Origin: Methylobacterium sp. SyP6R
GTDB taxonomy: Bacteria; Pseudomonadota; Alphaproteobacteria; Rhizobiales; Beijerinckiaceae
Length of the DNA: 64,000 nt
Assembly: GCF_019216885.1 (NCBI RefSeq)
Contig: NZ_JAAQRC020000001.1
Coordinates: 2,772,501-2,836,500, forward strand
Reading direction: 5' to 3'
In this document: positions 56,339 to 64,000 of the stretch, piece after piece
How positions within the stretch are numbered: the stretch's first letter is position 1
How the letters are laid out: each line of letters opens with the position of its first letter
Translations under genes and position numbers: made by a program
The notes under the pieces: generated by a model
Told to the model about the DNA's origin: nothing
Database searches by the model: none
The model's input: the letters and a program-made list of their open reading frames with translations, nothing else

Positions 56339-57741
56339 GCACGGCCAGCCGCATCGCCCGGGCGCTCGCCGATCTCGGCCCCCGCTACCTGCCCTTCGCG
56401 GATGCCGCGACGAAGGAACTGCCGCTCGGCCGGCTGCTGCGCCTGTCGCTGTTCCAGGTCACGGTCGGGATGGCGGCGGTGCTGCTGATCGGCACCCTCA
56501 ACCGGGTGATGATCGTCGAGCTCGACGTGCCGGCCTGGATCGTCGCCGTGATGCTGTCGCTGCCGCTGCTCGCCGCCCCGTTCCGGGCGCTCGTGGGCTT
56601 CCGCTCCGACAGCCACCGCTCGGTGCTCGGCTGGAAGCGCGTCCCCTACCTGTGGTTCGGCACGCTGCTGCAATTCGGCGGCTTTGCGATCATGCCTTTC
56701 GCGCTGCTGATCCTGTCGGGCGACACGACCGGCCCGATCGTCGTCGGCCAGGTTGCGGCGGCGCTCGCCTTCGTGCTCGTCGGCGCGGGCTTGCACACCA
56801 CGCAGACCGTGGGTCTGGCGCTCGCCACCGACCTCGCGCCCGCGCATGCCCGCCCGAAGGTGGTGGCTTTGCTCTGCGCCATGCTGCTCGCCGGCATGAT
56901 GGCGAGCGCCGTCGTGTTCGGGCTGGCCCTGCACAACTTCTCGGCCATCCGGCTGATCCAGGTGATCCAGGGCGCGGCGCTGGCCACCCTCGTCCTCAAC
57001 GGCATCGCCCTGTGGAAGCAGGAGCCGCGCGACACCTCGCGCAAGTCGGCGCCGGCCCGCCGCTTCGGCGAGGCCTGGGAGGCCTATACGGCCCAGCCGC
57101 AGGCGCGGCGGCGGCTCATCGCCACCGGCCTCGGCACGGCCGGGTTCAGCATGCAGGACATCCTGCTCGAACCCTATGGCGGCCAGATCCTGCACCTGCC
57201 GGTGGCCGCCACCACCGCGCTCACGGCGGTGCTCGCCGTCGGCGGCGGGATCGGGCTTCTCACCGCGGCCCGCTGGCTCAACCGCGGCGGCGATCCGTTC
57301 CGGGTCGCGGCGGCCGGGGCGGTGGTCGGCATCGCGGCCTTCTCGGCGGTGGTCTTCGCCGCGCCGCTCGGCTCCGGCGGGCTGTTTGCCTGCGGCGTCG
57401 CGCTGATCGGGCTCGGCGGCGGGCTCTTCGCCCACGGCACGCTGACCGCCTCGATGGCCGGCGCGGCCCCCGAACAGACCGGGCTCGCGCTCGGCGCCTG
57501 GGGCGCCGTCCAGGCCTGCGCTGCGGGCCTGGCCATCGCGGCGAGCGGCATCCTGCGCGATGCCGGCTCGGCGCTCGCGGTCTCCGGCCGCCTCGGCGAG
57601 GCCTTGTCTGAGGCCTCCACCGGCTACCTCGTCGTCTACCACATCGAGATCGGGCTCCTCTTCGCCACCCTGGTGGCGATCGGGCCGCTGGTGCGCCGGC
57701 CCGCTCTTCCCCCGCTCTCCGCCCGTCCGGCCCTATCCTAG
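56335..57741 (+). CDS. lhaA: Light-harvesting 1 assembly protein LhaA (PucC family)
   Basis: A 468-residue twelve-helix PucC-family protein placed right before puhA, the standard position of lhaA. Hallmarks: LPLGRLLRLSLFQVTVGMAAVLLIGTLNRVMIVELDVPAWIVAVMLSLPLLAAPFRALVGFRSDSHRSVLGWKRVPYLWFGTLLQFGGFAIMPFALL, FSMQDILLEPYGGQILHLPVAATT and LALGAWGAVQACAAGLAIAASG. LhaA helps assemble the core antenna and probably channels bacteriochlorophyll to it. It differs clearly from the second PucC-type gene at 42521-43855. Confidence 0.94.
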   Translation: MSTASRIARALADLGPRYLPFADAATKELPLGRLLRLSLFQVTVGMAAVLLIGTLNRVMIVELDVPAWIVAVMLSLPLLAAPFRALVGFRSDSHRSVLGWKRVPYLWFGTLLQFGGFAIMPFALLILSGDTTGPIVVGQVAAALAFVLVGAGLHTTQTVGLALATDLAPAHARPKVVALLCAMLLAGMMASAVVFGLALHNFSAIRLIQVIQGAALATLVLNGIALWKQEPRDTSRKSAPARRFGEAWEAYTAQPQARRRLIATGLGTAGFSMQDILLEPYGGQILHLPVAATTALTAVLAVGGGIGLLTAARWLNRGGDPFRVAAAGAVVGIAAFSAVVFAAPLGSGGLFACGVALIGLGGGLFAHGTLTASMAGAAPEQTGLALGAWGAVQACAAGLAIAASGILRDAGSALAVSGRLGEALSEASTGYLVVYHIEIGLLFATLVAIGPLVRRPALPPLSARPALS

Positions 57742-57753
57742 AAGGAGGCCATC

Positions 57754-58545
57754 ATGCCCAAGGGTGCCCTCACAGGTTATCTCGACGTCGCGCAAGTGGT
57801 GCTCTACGCCTTCTGGATCTTCTTTGCCGGCCTGGTCTTCTACCTGCGCCGCGAGGATCGCCGGGAGGGCTATCCGCTCGAATCCGAGGTCCATGGCGGC
57901 CTGAAGGGCTGGGACTGGCTGTTCGTGCCGTCTCCCAAAACCTTCCTGCTCGCCGACGGCTCGGCCGTGCTGGCGCCGCGTCCGCACGAGGGCCCGGTCG
58001 GCGAGCTCAAGGCGGTCAAGCTCGAACCCTGGCCCGGCGCCCCGATCGTCCCGACCTCGACCGACGATTCGCGGCTCGCCGACGGCGTCGGCCCGGGTGC
58101 CTATGCGCTCCGCGCCGAGCGGCCTGACCTGACCTGGGAGGGCAAGACCCGCATCGTGCCGATGCGCGTCGCCGAGGAGTTCACCGTCGCGTCGTCCGAT
58201 CCCGATCCGCGCGGCATGCCGGTCTACGGCGCCGACGGCGTGCTCGCCGGCACCGTCACGGAGATCTGGGTCGATCGCGGCGAGTCGCTGCCGCGCTACT
58301 ACGAGATGGAGCTGGACGGCGCCCGCGACCGCACCGTGCTGATCCCGGTGACCTTCGCCGACCTGAACCGCTTCAGCCGGCACAAGAAGATCGTCGTCGA
58401 GGCCCTGCTCGCCCGCCAGTTCGCCGGCGTGCCGCAGCCGCGCGACCCCGACAGCATCACCCTGCGGGAGGAGGAGCGGGTCATCGCCTATTACGGCGCC
58501 GGCACGCTCTACGCCACCGATCGCCGCCAAGAACCGCTGCTGTGA
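57754..58545 (+). CDS. puhA: Photosynthetic reaction centre H subunit
   Basis: A 263-residue H subunit with an AAGGAGG site 6 nt before ATG. It has a short periplasmic N-terminus (MPKGALTGYLDVAQVV), one transmembrane helix (LYAFWIFFAGLVFYL) and a large cytoplasmic PRC-barrel domain (RREDRREGYPLESEVHG, PRGMPVYGADGVLAGTVTEIWVDRGESLPRYYEMEL). The H subunit caps L and M and gates proton delivery to QB. The pufLM genes are not in this window. Confidence 0.96.
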   Translation: MPKGALTGYLDVAQVVLYAFWIFFAGLVFYLRREDRREGYPLESEVHGGLKGWDWLFVPSPKTFLLADGSAVLAPRPHEGPVGELKAVKLEPWPGAPIVPTSTDDSRLADGVGPGAYALRAERPDLTWEGKTRIVPMRVAEEFTVASSDPDPRGMPVYGADGVLAGTVTEIWVDRGESLPRYYEMELDGARDRTVLIPVTFADLNRFSRHKKIVVEALLARQFAGVPQPRDPDSITLREEERVIAYYGAGTLYATDRRQEPLL

Positions 58546-58559
58546 CAGGAGCCGCTGCT

Positions 58560-59183
58560 GTGACGGACCTGCTTCCTCACGGGCTGCCCGGCCCGCTGCC
58601 CAAGGGCGAGCGCCTGCTGTGGCAGGGCCGCCCGGCGCTCCTCAGCCTGGCGCGCCGCGCCTTCCACGTCGATCTCGTCGCGCTGTATTTCGCCGGGCTC
58701 GCCGCCTTCCAGGCCTATGCCTCGGGGCGTGTCTCCGCCGCCTGGCCGATCCTGCTCGCCGGTGCCCTGGGACTGGCGATCCTGTTCGCGCTCGCCTGGG
58801 GCGCCTGCCGCACCACGGTCTACACCTTGACCGACCGGCGGCTGATGCTGCGCATCGGCATCGCGCTCCAGATGGACATCAATCTCCCCCTGAAGGAGAT
58901 CGAGGGCGCCTCGTTCCGCCGCTTCAACGACGGCAGCGGCGACCTGCCGCTCCTGCTCAAGCCCGGCGTGCGGCTCGCCTACCTGCATCTCTGGCCCCAT
59001 GCCCGGCCGTGGCGCCTGACCCGGCCCGAGCCGATGCTGCGCTGCGTGCCGGACGCGGAAGGAGTGGCTAAGCGCATCGCCATGGCGCTCGCCGAGGCGA
59101 ACGGCCAGCCGGTCCAGGCCCTGCCGCCGGCCCCGGTCGCGAGCCCCGTCCTCCCCGGCCGCCTCGCGGCGGCGGGCCACTAG
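58560..59183 (+). CDS. puhB: Photosynthetic complex assembly protein PuhB
   Basis: A 207-residue protein with two or three membrane segments (about 35-70; VDLVALYFAGLAAFQAY and AAWPILLAGALGLAILFALAWGA). A PH-like domain follows (TTVYTLTDRRLMLRIGIALQMDINLPLKEIEGASFRRFNDGSGDLPLLLKPG). The GTG start at 58560 is preceded by CAGGAG; an earlier GTG at 58542 overlaps the puhA stop. PuhB assists reaction-centre assembly. Confidence 0.92.
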   Translation: MTDLLPHGLPGPLPKGERLLWQGRPALLSLARRAFHVDLVALYFAGLAAFQAYASGRVSAAWPILLAGALGLAILFALAWGACRTTVYTLTDRRLMLRIGIALQMDINLPLKEIEGASFRRFNDGSGDLPLLLKPGVRLAYLHLWPHARPWRLTRPEPMLRCVPDAEGVAKRIAMALAEANGQPVQALPPAPVASPVLPGRLAAAGH

Positions 59184-59192
59184 GGGGTAACC

Positions 59193-59642
59193 ATGGCGCA
59201 CGACATCCCGGTCCCCCGCGCGCTCCTGCGCAATGCCGGCCTCCTCGTCGCCTTCTCGCTCGCCGCGGTGGCGATCGGCCGGTTCGGCGATGTGGGCACC
59301 ACCCAGATGCCGCCGGCCAATCCCGTCCAGGTGCTCGACCTCGCGGTCGAGGACCGGCCGGACGGCCGCGTCGATCTCCGCAACGCCGAGAGCGGCCGCC
59401 TCGTCGCCGAGGTGCAGCCCGGCGAGGACGGGTTCCTGCGGGCGACCCTGCGGGTCATGGCCCAGGCGCGCCTGCGCGAGGGCCTGCCCCGCAACCCGCC
59501 GTTCCGGCTCACCCGCTGGGACAACGGCACGCTGACCCTCGACGACGTCGCGTCGGGCCGGCGGATCAACCTCGAAGCCTTCGGGCTCGACAACGCGGTC
59601 GCCTTCGCGCGGCTGCTCGAACAGGGGAGGGGCGCATCGTGA
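59193..59642 (+). CDS. puhC: Photosynthetic complex assembly protein PuhC
   Basis: A 149-residue protein with a single N-terminal membrane anchor ([26 protein letters not shown]) and a periplasmic domain ([82 protein letters not shown]). PuhC supports reaction-centre/LH1 organisation. It lies 9 bp after puhB; its stop overlaps the next start. Confidence 0.92.
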   Translation: MAHDIPVPRALLRNAGLLVAFSLAAVAIGRFGDVGTTQMPPANPVQVLDLAVEDRPDGRVDLRNAESGRLVAEVQPGEDGFLRATLRVMAQARLREGLPRNPPFRLTRWDNGTLTLDDVASGRRINLEAFGLDNAVAFARLLEQGRGAS

Positions 59643-59941
59643 TGCAGTGGTTCGGCGGCAAGCGCCGCATCGAGGTGCCGTGCACGGTCGAGATCGAGCA
59701 GACGGCGGAAAGCCTGCACGCCCATGTCACGCTGGACGGCGGCCTGCTGATCGCCCCCGGCGACGAGGTGACGGTGCACGACGCGCCGACCTCCGTTCCC
59801 TATGGCGACCGGATCGTGGTGCGCCGCACCGCTACGGTGGTGCGCGCCGGCGCCATGGAGCGCCTGTGGACCCGCATCGCGGGCCATTTCGAACTCACCG
59901 AACTCTACGAAGTCAGCTTCTCGGAAAGGACGCGGCTATGA
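59642..59941 (+). CDS. bciE: BciE-like accessory protein of the AcsF cyclase
   Basis: A 99-residue protein ([49 protein letters not shown]). It is a short beta-rich soluble protein encoded immediately before acsF, with a 4-nt overlap. In alphaproteobacteria a small gene at this position, bciE, is needed by the oxygen-dependent Mg-protoporphyrin monomethyl ester cyclase. The assignment rests mainly on position, size and overlap. A GTG one codon upstream (59639) is an alternative start. Confidence 0.72.
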   Translation: MQWFGGKRRIEVPCTVEIEQTAESLHAHVTLDGGLLIAPGDEVTVHDAPTSVPYGDRIVVRRTATVVRAGAMERLWTRIAGHFELTELYEVSFSERTRL

Positions 59942-60999
59942 GCGCGACGACCCTGAAGACCCCGAACGAGAGCACCAAGTCGGCCCAGGAAACCACTTTC
60001 CTGAGCCCGCGCTTCTACACCACCAACTTCGAGGAACTCGACCGCACCAACGTCGAGCCGGTGCGGGCCGAGTGGGACGTGCTCCTCGCCGAGATGCGCG
60101 CCGATCCCAACAAGCGCCACTTCGTGCGCAATTCCGACTTCGATCTCGACCTCTCCGGTCTCGACCCGGAGCTGCGCAAGGAATTCCTCGATTTCCTGGT
60201 CTCGTCGATCACCGCCGAGTTCTCGGGCTGCGTGCTCTATGCCGAGATGCGCAAGCGCGCCAAGAACAAGGACATCCGCGAGCTGTTCGCCTATATGAGC
60301 CGCGACGAGGCCCGTCACGCCGGCTTCATCAACGACACGCTCAAGGATTTCGGGGTCGGCATCGATCTCGGCTTCCTGACCAAGGCCAAGAAGTACACGT
60401 ATTTCCGGCCGAAATTCATTTTCTACGCCACCTATCTGTCGGAGAAGATCGGGTACGCGCGCTACATCGCGATCTTCCGCCACCTCGAGCGCCATCCGGA
60501 CAAGCGCTTTCATCCGATCTTCAAGTGGTTCGAGAAGTGGTGCAACGACGAGTTCCGCCACGGCGAGGCCTTCGCGCTGTTGATGCGCGCCAACCCGAAG
60601 CTGCTCACCGGCATCAACTATTACTGGATCAAGTTCTTTCTGCTCGCCGTGTTTTGCACGATGTACGTGCGCGACCAGTGCCGGCCGGCCTTCCACAAGG
60701 CGCTCGGGGTCGATCCCAAGCAATACGACTTCCAGGTCTTCGCCATCACTTCGGAAATCTCGCGCCAGGTCTTCCCGCTCACCCTCGACATCGAAAATCC
60801 GGGCTTCCGGGCCGGGCTGGAGCGGCTGCTCGCTTGCGCCCGCGGCATCGAGGAGGCGAAGGCGAGGGGCGGGATCGTCGGCAAGATCAAGCATGCCGGC
60901 TACGTCGCCAAGGCAGCACTCGCCTTCGGGCGGCTGATGGTGATGCCGGCGAAGGCCAACCCGATGCCCGCGCAGATCCGCCTCAGCCCCGCCTGGTAG
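59938..60999 (+). CDS. acsF: Mg-protoporphyrin IX monomethyl ester oxidative cyclase
   Basis: A 353-residue di-iron enzyme that closes ring E with O2. Di-iron ligand motifs are visible: [57 protein letters not shown] and [14 protein letters not shown]. The family start [28 protein letters not shown] is present. Use of this aerobic route, with no bchE in the window, fits an aerobic phototroph. It starts within the bciE stop and ends 8 bp before puhE. Confidence 0.96.
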   Translation: MSATTLKTPNESTKSAQETTFLSPRFYTTNFEELDRTNVEPVRAEWDVLLAEMRADPNKRHFVRNSDFDLDLSGLDPELRKEFLDFLVSSITAEFSGCVLYAEMRKRAKNKDIRELFAYMSRDEARHAGFINDTLKDFGVGIDLGFLTKAKKYTYFRPKFIFYATYLSEKIGYARYIAIFRHLERHPDKRFHPIFKWFEKWCNDEFRHGEAFALLMRANPKLLTGINYYWIKFFLLAVFCTMYVRDQCRPAFHKALGVDPKQYDFQVFAITSEISRQVFPLTLDIENPGFRAGLERLLACARGIEEAKARGGIVGKIKHAGYVAKAALAFGRLMVMPAKANPMPAQIRLSPAW

Positions 61000-61007
61000 C
61001 GCCCCGC

Positions 61008-61790
61008 ATGTCCGACTATGCCGCGCCGATCGTCTATGCCGTCGTGATCTGGTGGTTCCTGACCGGGGCGATCCTCTGGCTGAACCACCGGCCGCGCCGC
61101 ACCCATGCCTGGAGCTTCGGCGCGACGACCGTGGCGCTCTTCGGTGCGCTCTGGGTGATCGCCTGGAGCACAACCCAAGAGAGCGAGGCGGGGGCCTACG
61201 CGGCCTTCACGGCGGCGCTGATCGTCTGGGGCTGGCAGGAGATGGCCTTCTACATGGGCTATGTCGCCGGTCCCCGGCGCACCCCGGGTTCGGCCACCGA
61301 CCGGGGCCTCGCCCGCTTCGGCGCCGCCGCCGCGACCAATCTCTGGCACGAGGCGGCGATCATCCTCGGCTTTGCCGCCATCGCCTGGCTCACGGCGGGC
61401 GGCCCGAACCGGATGGCGCTCTGGACCTACCTGGTGCTGTGGGGGATGAACCTCAGCGCCCGGCTCAACCTCTTTCTCGGCGTGCGCAACCTCCACGCCG
61501 AGTTCCTGCCCGAACATCTTCGCTATCTCGGCAGCTTCTTTCGCCGCGCGCCGATGAACGCGTTGTTTCCGGTGGCGATGATCCTCGCCACCGGCTTCCT
61601 CCTGGTGCTGCTGCACCCCGCCGTCACCGAGAGCGCGTCGGCCTTCAAGCGCTCCGGCCACACCATGATGGCGACCCTGATGGCGCTCGCCATCCTCGAG
61701 CACGGCTTCCTGATGCTGCCGCTGCCCTCGGCCGCGCTCTGGGGCTGGGGGCTGCCCGCCCGCCGCCCGGGAGCCGACGCCGCACCCTGA
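61008..61790 (+). CDS. puhE: Photosynthetic complex assembly protein PuhE
   Basis: A 260-residue membrane protein with about seven hydrophobic helices ([83 protein letters not shown] and others). [35 protein letters not shown] is a family stretch. In Rhodobacter PuhE moderates bacteriochlorophyll production. It lies 8 bp after acsF and 47 bp before hemA. Confidence 0.93.
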   Translation: MSDYAAPIVYAVVIWWFLTGAILWLNHRPRRTHAWSFGATTVALFGALWVIAWSTTQESEAGAYAAFTAALIVWGWQEMAFYMGYVAGPRRTPGSATDRGLARFGAAAATNLWHEAAIILGFAAIAWLTAGGPNRMALWTYLVLWGMNLSARLNLFLGVRNLHAEFLPEHLRYLGSFFRRAPMNALFPVAMILATGFLLVLLHPAVTESASAFKRSGHTMMATLMALAILEHGFLMLPLPSAALWGWGLPARRPGADAAP

Positions 61791-61837
61791 CACCCAGAAG
61801 AAAACAACCGGAAAAACGCCGTACAAGGGGACGTTCG

Positions 61838-63049
61838 ATGGACTACGAAGCGCACTTCTCCGCCGCTCTCCAGGGTCTGCACCGCGAGGGACGCTACCGG
61901 GTCTTCACCGACCTCGAGCGCCAGGCCGGCCGGTTCCCCTACGCCACCCAGCACGGTGCCCACGGCACCCGCGAGGTGACGGTGTGGTGCTCGAACGACT
62001 ATCTCGGCATGGGCCAGCACCCGGCGGTGACGGGCGCGATGCACGAGGCGATCGACCGCTGCGGCGCGGGGGCGGGCGGCACCCGCAACATCTCGGGCAC
62101 CAACCATTACCACGTGCTGCTGGAGCAGGAACTCGCCGACCTGCACGGCAAGGAAGCCGCACTCCTCTTCACCTCGGGCTACGTCTCGAACTGGGCCGGT
62201 CTCGGGACGCTCGCCTCGAAGCTGCCGGGCTGCGTCGTGTTCTCGGACGAGGGCAACCACGCCTCGATGATCGAGGGTATCCGCTCGAGCCGGGCCGAGC
62301 GCCATATCTTCCGCCACAACGATCCCGACGACCTCGACCGCAAGCTCCGCCTCGTCGACCCGAAGCTCCCGAAGCTCGTCGCCTTCGAATCGGTCTACTC
62401 GATGGATGGCGACATCGCGCCGATCGCCGAGCTCTGCGACGTGGCCGAGGCGCACGGCGCCATGACCTATCTCGACGAGGTCCATGCGGTCGGCCTCTAC
62501 GGACCCCGCGGCGGCGGCATCGCCGAGCGCGAGGGGCTGATGCACCGCCTCACCGTGATCGAGGGCACGCTCGGCAAGGCCTTCGCGGTGTCGGGCGGCT
62601 ACATCGCGGCCTCCAGCGCGCTGTGCGATTTCGTGCGCAGCTTCGCCTCGGGCTTCATCTTCACCACCTCGCTCCCGCCCGCCATAGCGGCGGGGGCGGC
62701 GGCGAGCATCCGCCACCTCAAGGCGAGCGGGGCGGAGCGCGCGCGGCATCAGGACCGCGTCGCCGCGGTGCGCCGGCGGCTCTCGGCCATCGGCATCCCG
62801 CTCCTCGACAATCCGAGCCACATCGTGCCGGTGATGGTGGGCGATCCCGTCCAGTGCAAGGAGATCAGCGACACGCTGCTCGACGAGTTCGGGATCTACG
62901 TCCAGCCGATCAACTACCCGACCGTGCCCCGCGGCACCGAGCGGCTGCGGATCACCCCGTCGCCGCTGCACAGCGATGCGGATATCGATCACCTGACGCT
63001 GGCCCTCGGGACGATCTGGGGCCGGATCGGGCTGGCGCGGGCGGCGTGA
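61838..63049 (+). CDS. hemA: 5-aminolevulinate synthase
   Basis: A 403-residue PLP enzyme of the C4 (Shemin) pathway joining glycine and succinyl-CoA, the first step of all tetrapyrrole synthesis. Visible are [91 protein letters not shown] and the PLP lysine at about 247 ([16 protein letters not shown]). AAGGGG precedes the ATG. It follows puhE by 47 bp, which ties precursor supply to the photosynthesis operon. Confidence 0.96.
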   Translation: MDYEAHFSAALQGLHREGRYRVFTDLERQAGRFPYATQHGAHGTREVTVWCSNDYLGMGQHPAVTGAMHEAIDRCGAGAGGTRNISGTNHYHVLLEQELADLHGKEAALLFTSGYVSNWAGLGTLASKLPGCVVFSDEGNHASMIEGIRSSRAERHIFRHNDPDDLDRKLRLVDPKLPKLVAFESVYSMDGDIAPIAELCDVAEAHGAMTYLDEVHAVGLYGPRGGGIAEREGLMHRLTVIEGTLGKAFAVSGGYIAASSALCDFVRSFASGFIFTTSLPPAIAAGAAASIRHLKASGAERARHQDRVAAVRRRLSAIGIPLLDNPSHIVPVMVGDPVQCKEISDTLLDEFGIYVQPINYPTVPRGTERLRITPSPLHSDADIDHLTLALGTIWGRIGLARAA

Positions 63050-63068
63050 CCAGGGCGCGACGCCCCCG

Positions 63069-63241
63069 AACCCTCCCCCCTCTGCGGGGGAGGGGATCCT
63101 GCGTGAGCAGGGGCCGGGAGAGGGGCAGCGCGACGGTGTTCCAGAGGGCGCTCTTCACCACGCTCGCGACCTCTCCGGAAGCGTGGTTCCCCTCTCCCGC
63201 CCGGCTCCGCCGGGCACCCTCCCCGCAGAGGGGGGAGGGTT
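63069..63241. repeat. 173-bp palindromic intergenic repeat
   Basis: Begins AACCCTCCCCCCTCTGCGGG and ends with its near inverse CCCGCAGAGGGGGGAGGGTT. A second inverted pair GGGAGAGGGG/CCCCTCTCCC lies inside. It sits just after hemA and resembles the dispersed BIME-like sequences common in high-GC Rhizobiales. Confidence 0.65.
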
Positions 63242-63323
63242 CTCTGCGCTCGACTGATTCGGTTTCCGGCTGATCGCTTCGCGATGCGGAAACCGGCTTC
63301 GCTCAGGCGCCGCGCGGGCTGGT

Positions 63324-63361
63324 CATACCGTGTCCGGAAGATCCCTTCCGGACACGGTATG
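63324..63361. repeat. Perfect 17-bp inverted repeat hairpin
   Basis: CATACCGTGTCCGGAAG, a 4-nt loop (ATCC), then the perfect complement CTTCCGGACACGGTATG. It lies 121 bp upstream of bchI. It may be an intergenic REP-type hairpin or a terminator; no T run follows. Confidence 0.75.
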
Positions 63362-63482
63362 ATGTGATCCTTCGAAGACGATCGGCGCAGCACTGTCACC
63401 AAAAACAACCGTCATTTTCATTAGACAATCCCACCTCTCCGTCCGATCCTACCCCTCTCATCCACCCGCAAGGACACGCACC

Positions 63483-64000
63483 GTGGCCCCCACCCACTCG
63501 GCCCTGTCCCGGCGGGCCCCCAAGCCGGGTTTCTCGAAGCCGATCGCTGTGGATCCCGCCGCACGTCCCGAGGCGATGCCCCGTCCGCCCTATCCGTTCG
63601 CGGCCATCGTCGGGCAGGACGCGATGCGCCGCGCGCTGCTCGTCGCGGCGGTCGATCCGGCGGTGGGCGGCGTACTGGTCTTCGGCGATCGCGGCACCGG
63701 CAAGTCCACCGCCGTGCGGGCGCTCGCCGCCCTCCTGCCGCCGATGCGGGCCGTGGCGGGCTGCGCCTATGCCTGCGATCCCGTCGATGCCGCCTCCCTC
63801 TGCCCGGCCTGCGCGGCGCGAAGGGGGCAGGGGCTCACGGTGAAGACCGTGCCGGTGCCGGTGGTCGACCTACCCCTCGGCGCCACCGAGGACCGGGTCG
63901 TCGGGGCGCTGGATATCGGCCGGGCGCTCGGGGCCGGCGAGAAGGCGTTCGAGCCGGGATTGCTCGCCCGCGCCAACCGGGGCTTTCTGTACATCGACGA
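63483..64000 (+). CDS. bchI: Magnesium chelatase subunit I (cut by window end)
   Basis: The visible 172 codons encode the N-terminal half of BchI, an AAA+ ATPase that with BchD drives Mg insertion by BchH. GTG start with AAGGA upstream. After a variable head (to about 35), [40 protein letters not shown] holds Walker A (68-76). The Cys-rich insert ([16 protein letters not shown]), [27 protein letters not shown] and [20 protein letters not shown] lead into Walker B, where the window ends. Not part of the compact bchF-hemA run: a 433-bp repeat-filled gap separates it from hemA. Confidence 0.95.
   Translation, partial: MAPTHSALSRRAPKPGFSKPIAVDPAARPEAMPRPPYPFAAIVGQDAMRRALLVAAVDPAVGGVLVFGDRGTGKSTAVRALAALLPPMRAVAGCAYACDPVDAASLCPACAARRGQGLTVKTVPVPVVDLPLGATEDRVVGALDIGRALGAGEKAFEPGLLARANRGFLYID

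Noticed and set aside
63364..63843. 160-codon Pro/Arg/Ser-rich frame at the bchI start
   Set aside because: Out-of-frame shadow of bchI, whose Walker A motif and chelatase sequence are in another frame.

Overview
The window is a high-GC alphaproteobacterial chromosome segment, most likely from a Methylobacterium/Methylorubrum-type aerobic anoxygenic phototroph. The basis is a photosynthesis gene cluster with an oxygen-dependent cyclase (acsF plus a bciE-like gene) and the regulators ppsR and aerR, together with pxpABC, DUF3088, DUF1491 and HWE-kinase genes. Genus assignment is inference; no 16S rRNA gene is present.

Layout. 1-6.1 kb: small exported/membrane proteins, a 5-oxoprolinase operon (pxpABC), a divergent serine hydroxymethyltransferase paralogue and a LysR regulator. 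6.1-7.5 kb: an AT-rich island bounded by a 12-bp direct repeat, with one unfamiliar gene whose protein has the landmarks of a proteasome/HslV-type N-terminal nucleophile hydrolase. 7.6-17.8 kb: housekeeping and signalling genes (LOV histidine kinase, cytochrome b561, TetR regulator, proC, YbjN, UbiK, an OmpR/EnvZ-type pair, an isolated ruvA, a PAS protein). 17.8-21.6 kb: an accessory patch ending at tRNA-Pro(TGG), with a BglII/BstYI-like restriction-modification pair and a DUF4258/HTH toxin-antitoxin pair. 21.7-38 kb: complex I accessory subunit, SplB-like radical SAM protein, MFS exporter, argE, a Crp regulator, a frameshifted CheB/HWE-kinase gene, a Doc-type toxin operon, a glycosyltransferase, a DUF900 lipoprotein, a YceI/cytochrome b561/YceI operon, a bestrophin-like protein and map.

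38.4-64 kb is one arm of the photosynthesis gene cluster. On the minus strand lie a tri-haem cytochrome c, a small membrane protein, tspO, bchP, a PucC-family gene, bchG, ppsR and aerR. On the plus strand is a tightly packed run bchF-bchN-bchB-bchH-bchL-bchM-lhaA-puhA-puhB-puhC-bciE-acsF-puhE-hemA, followed by the start of bchI, cut by the window end. This set covers 5-aminolevulinate synthesis, the ring-E cyclase, dark protochlorophyllide reduction, C3-vinyl hydration, and tail addition and reduction, together with reaction-centre H subunit and assembly factors. Two TGT-N12-ACA palindromes, in the bchF/aerR intergenic region and in front of bchG, are probable PpsR operators. No puf, crt, bchCXYZ or bchE gene lies in the window.

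Intergenic regions are rich in palindromic repeats: a 106-bp MITE-like element (two full copies and a half copy), a 113-bp long palindrome (three copies), and others. No rRNA gene, CRISPR array or intact IS transposase was seen.
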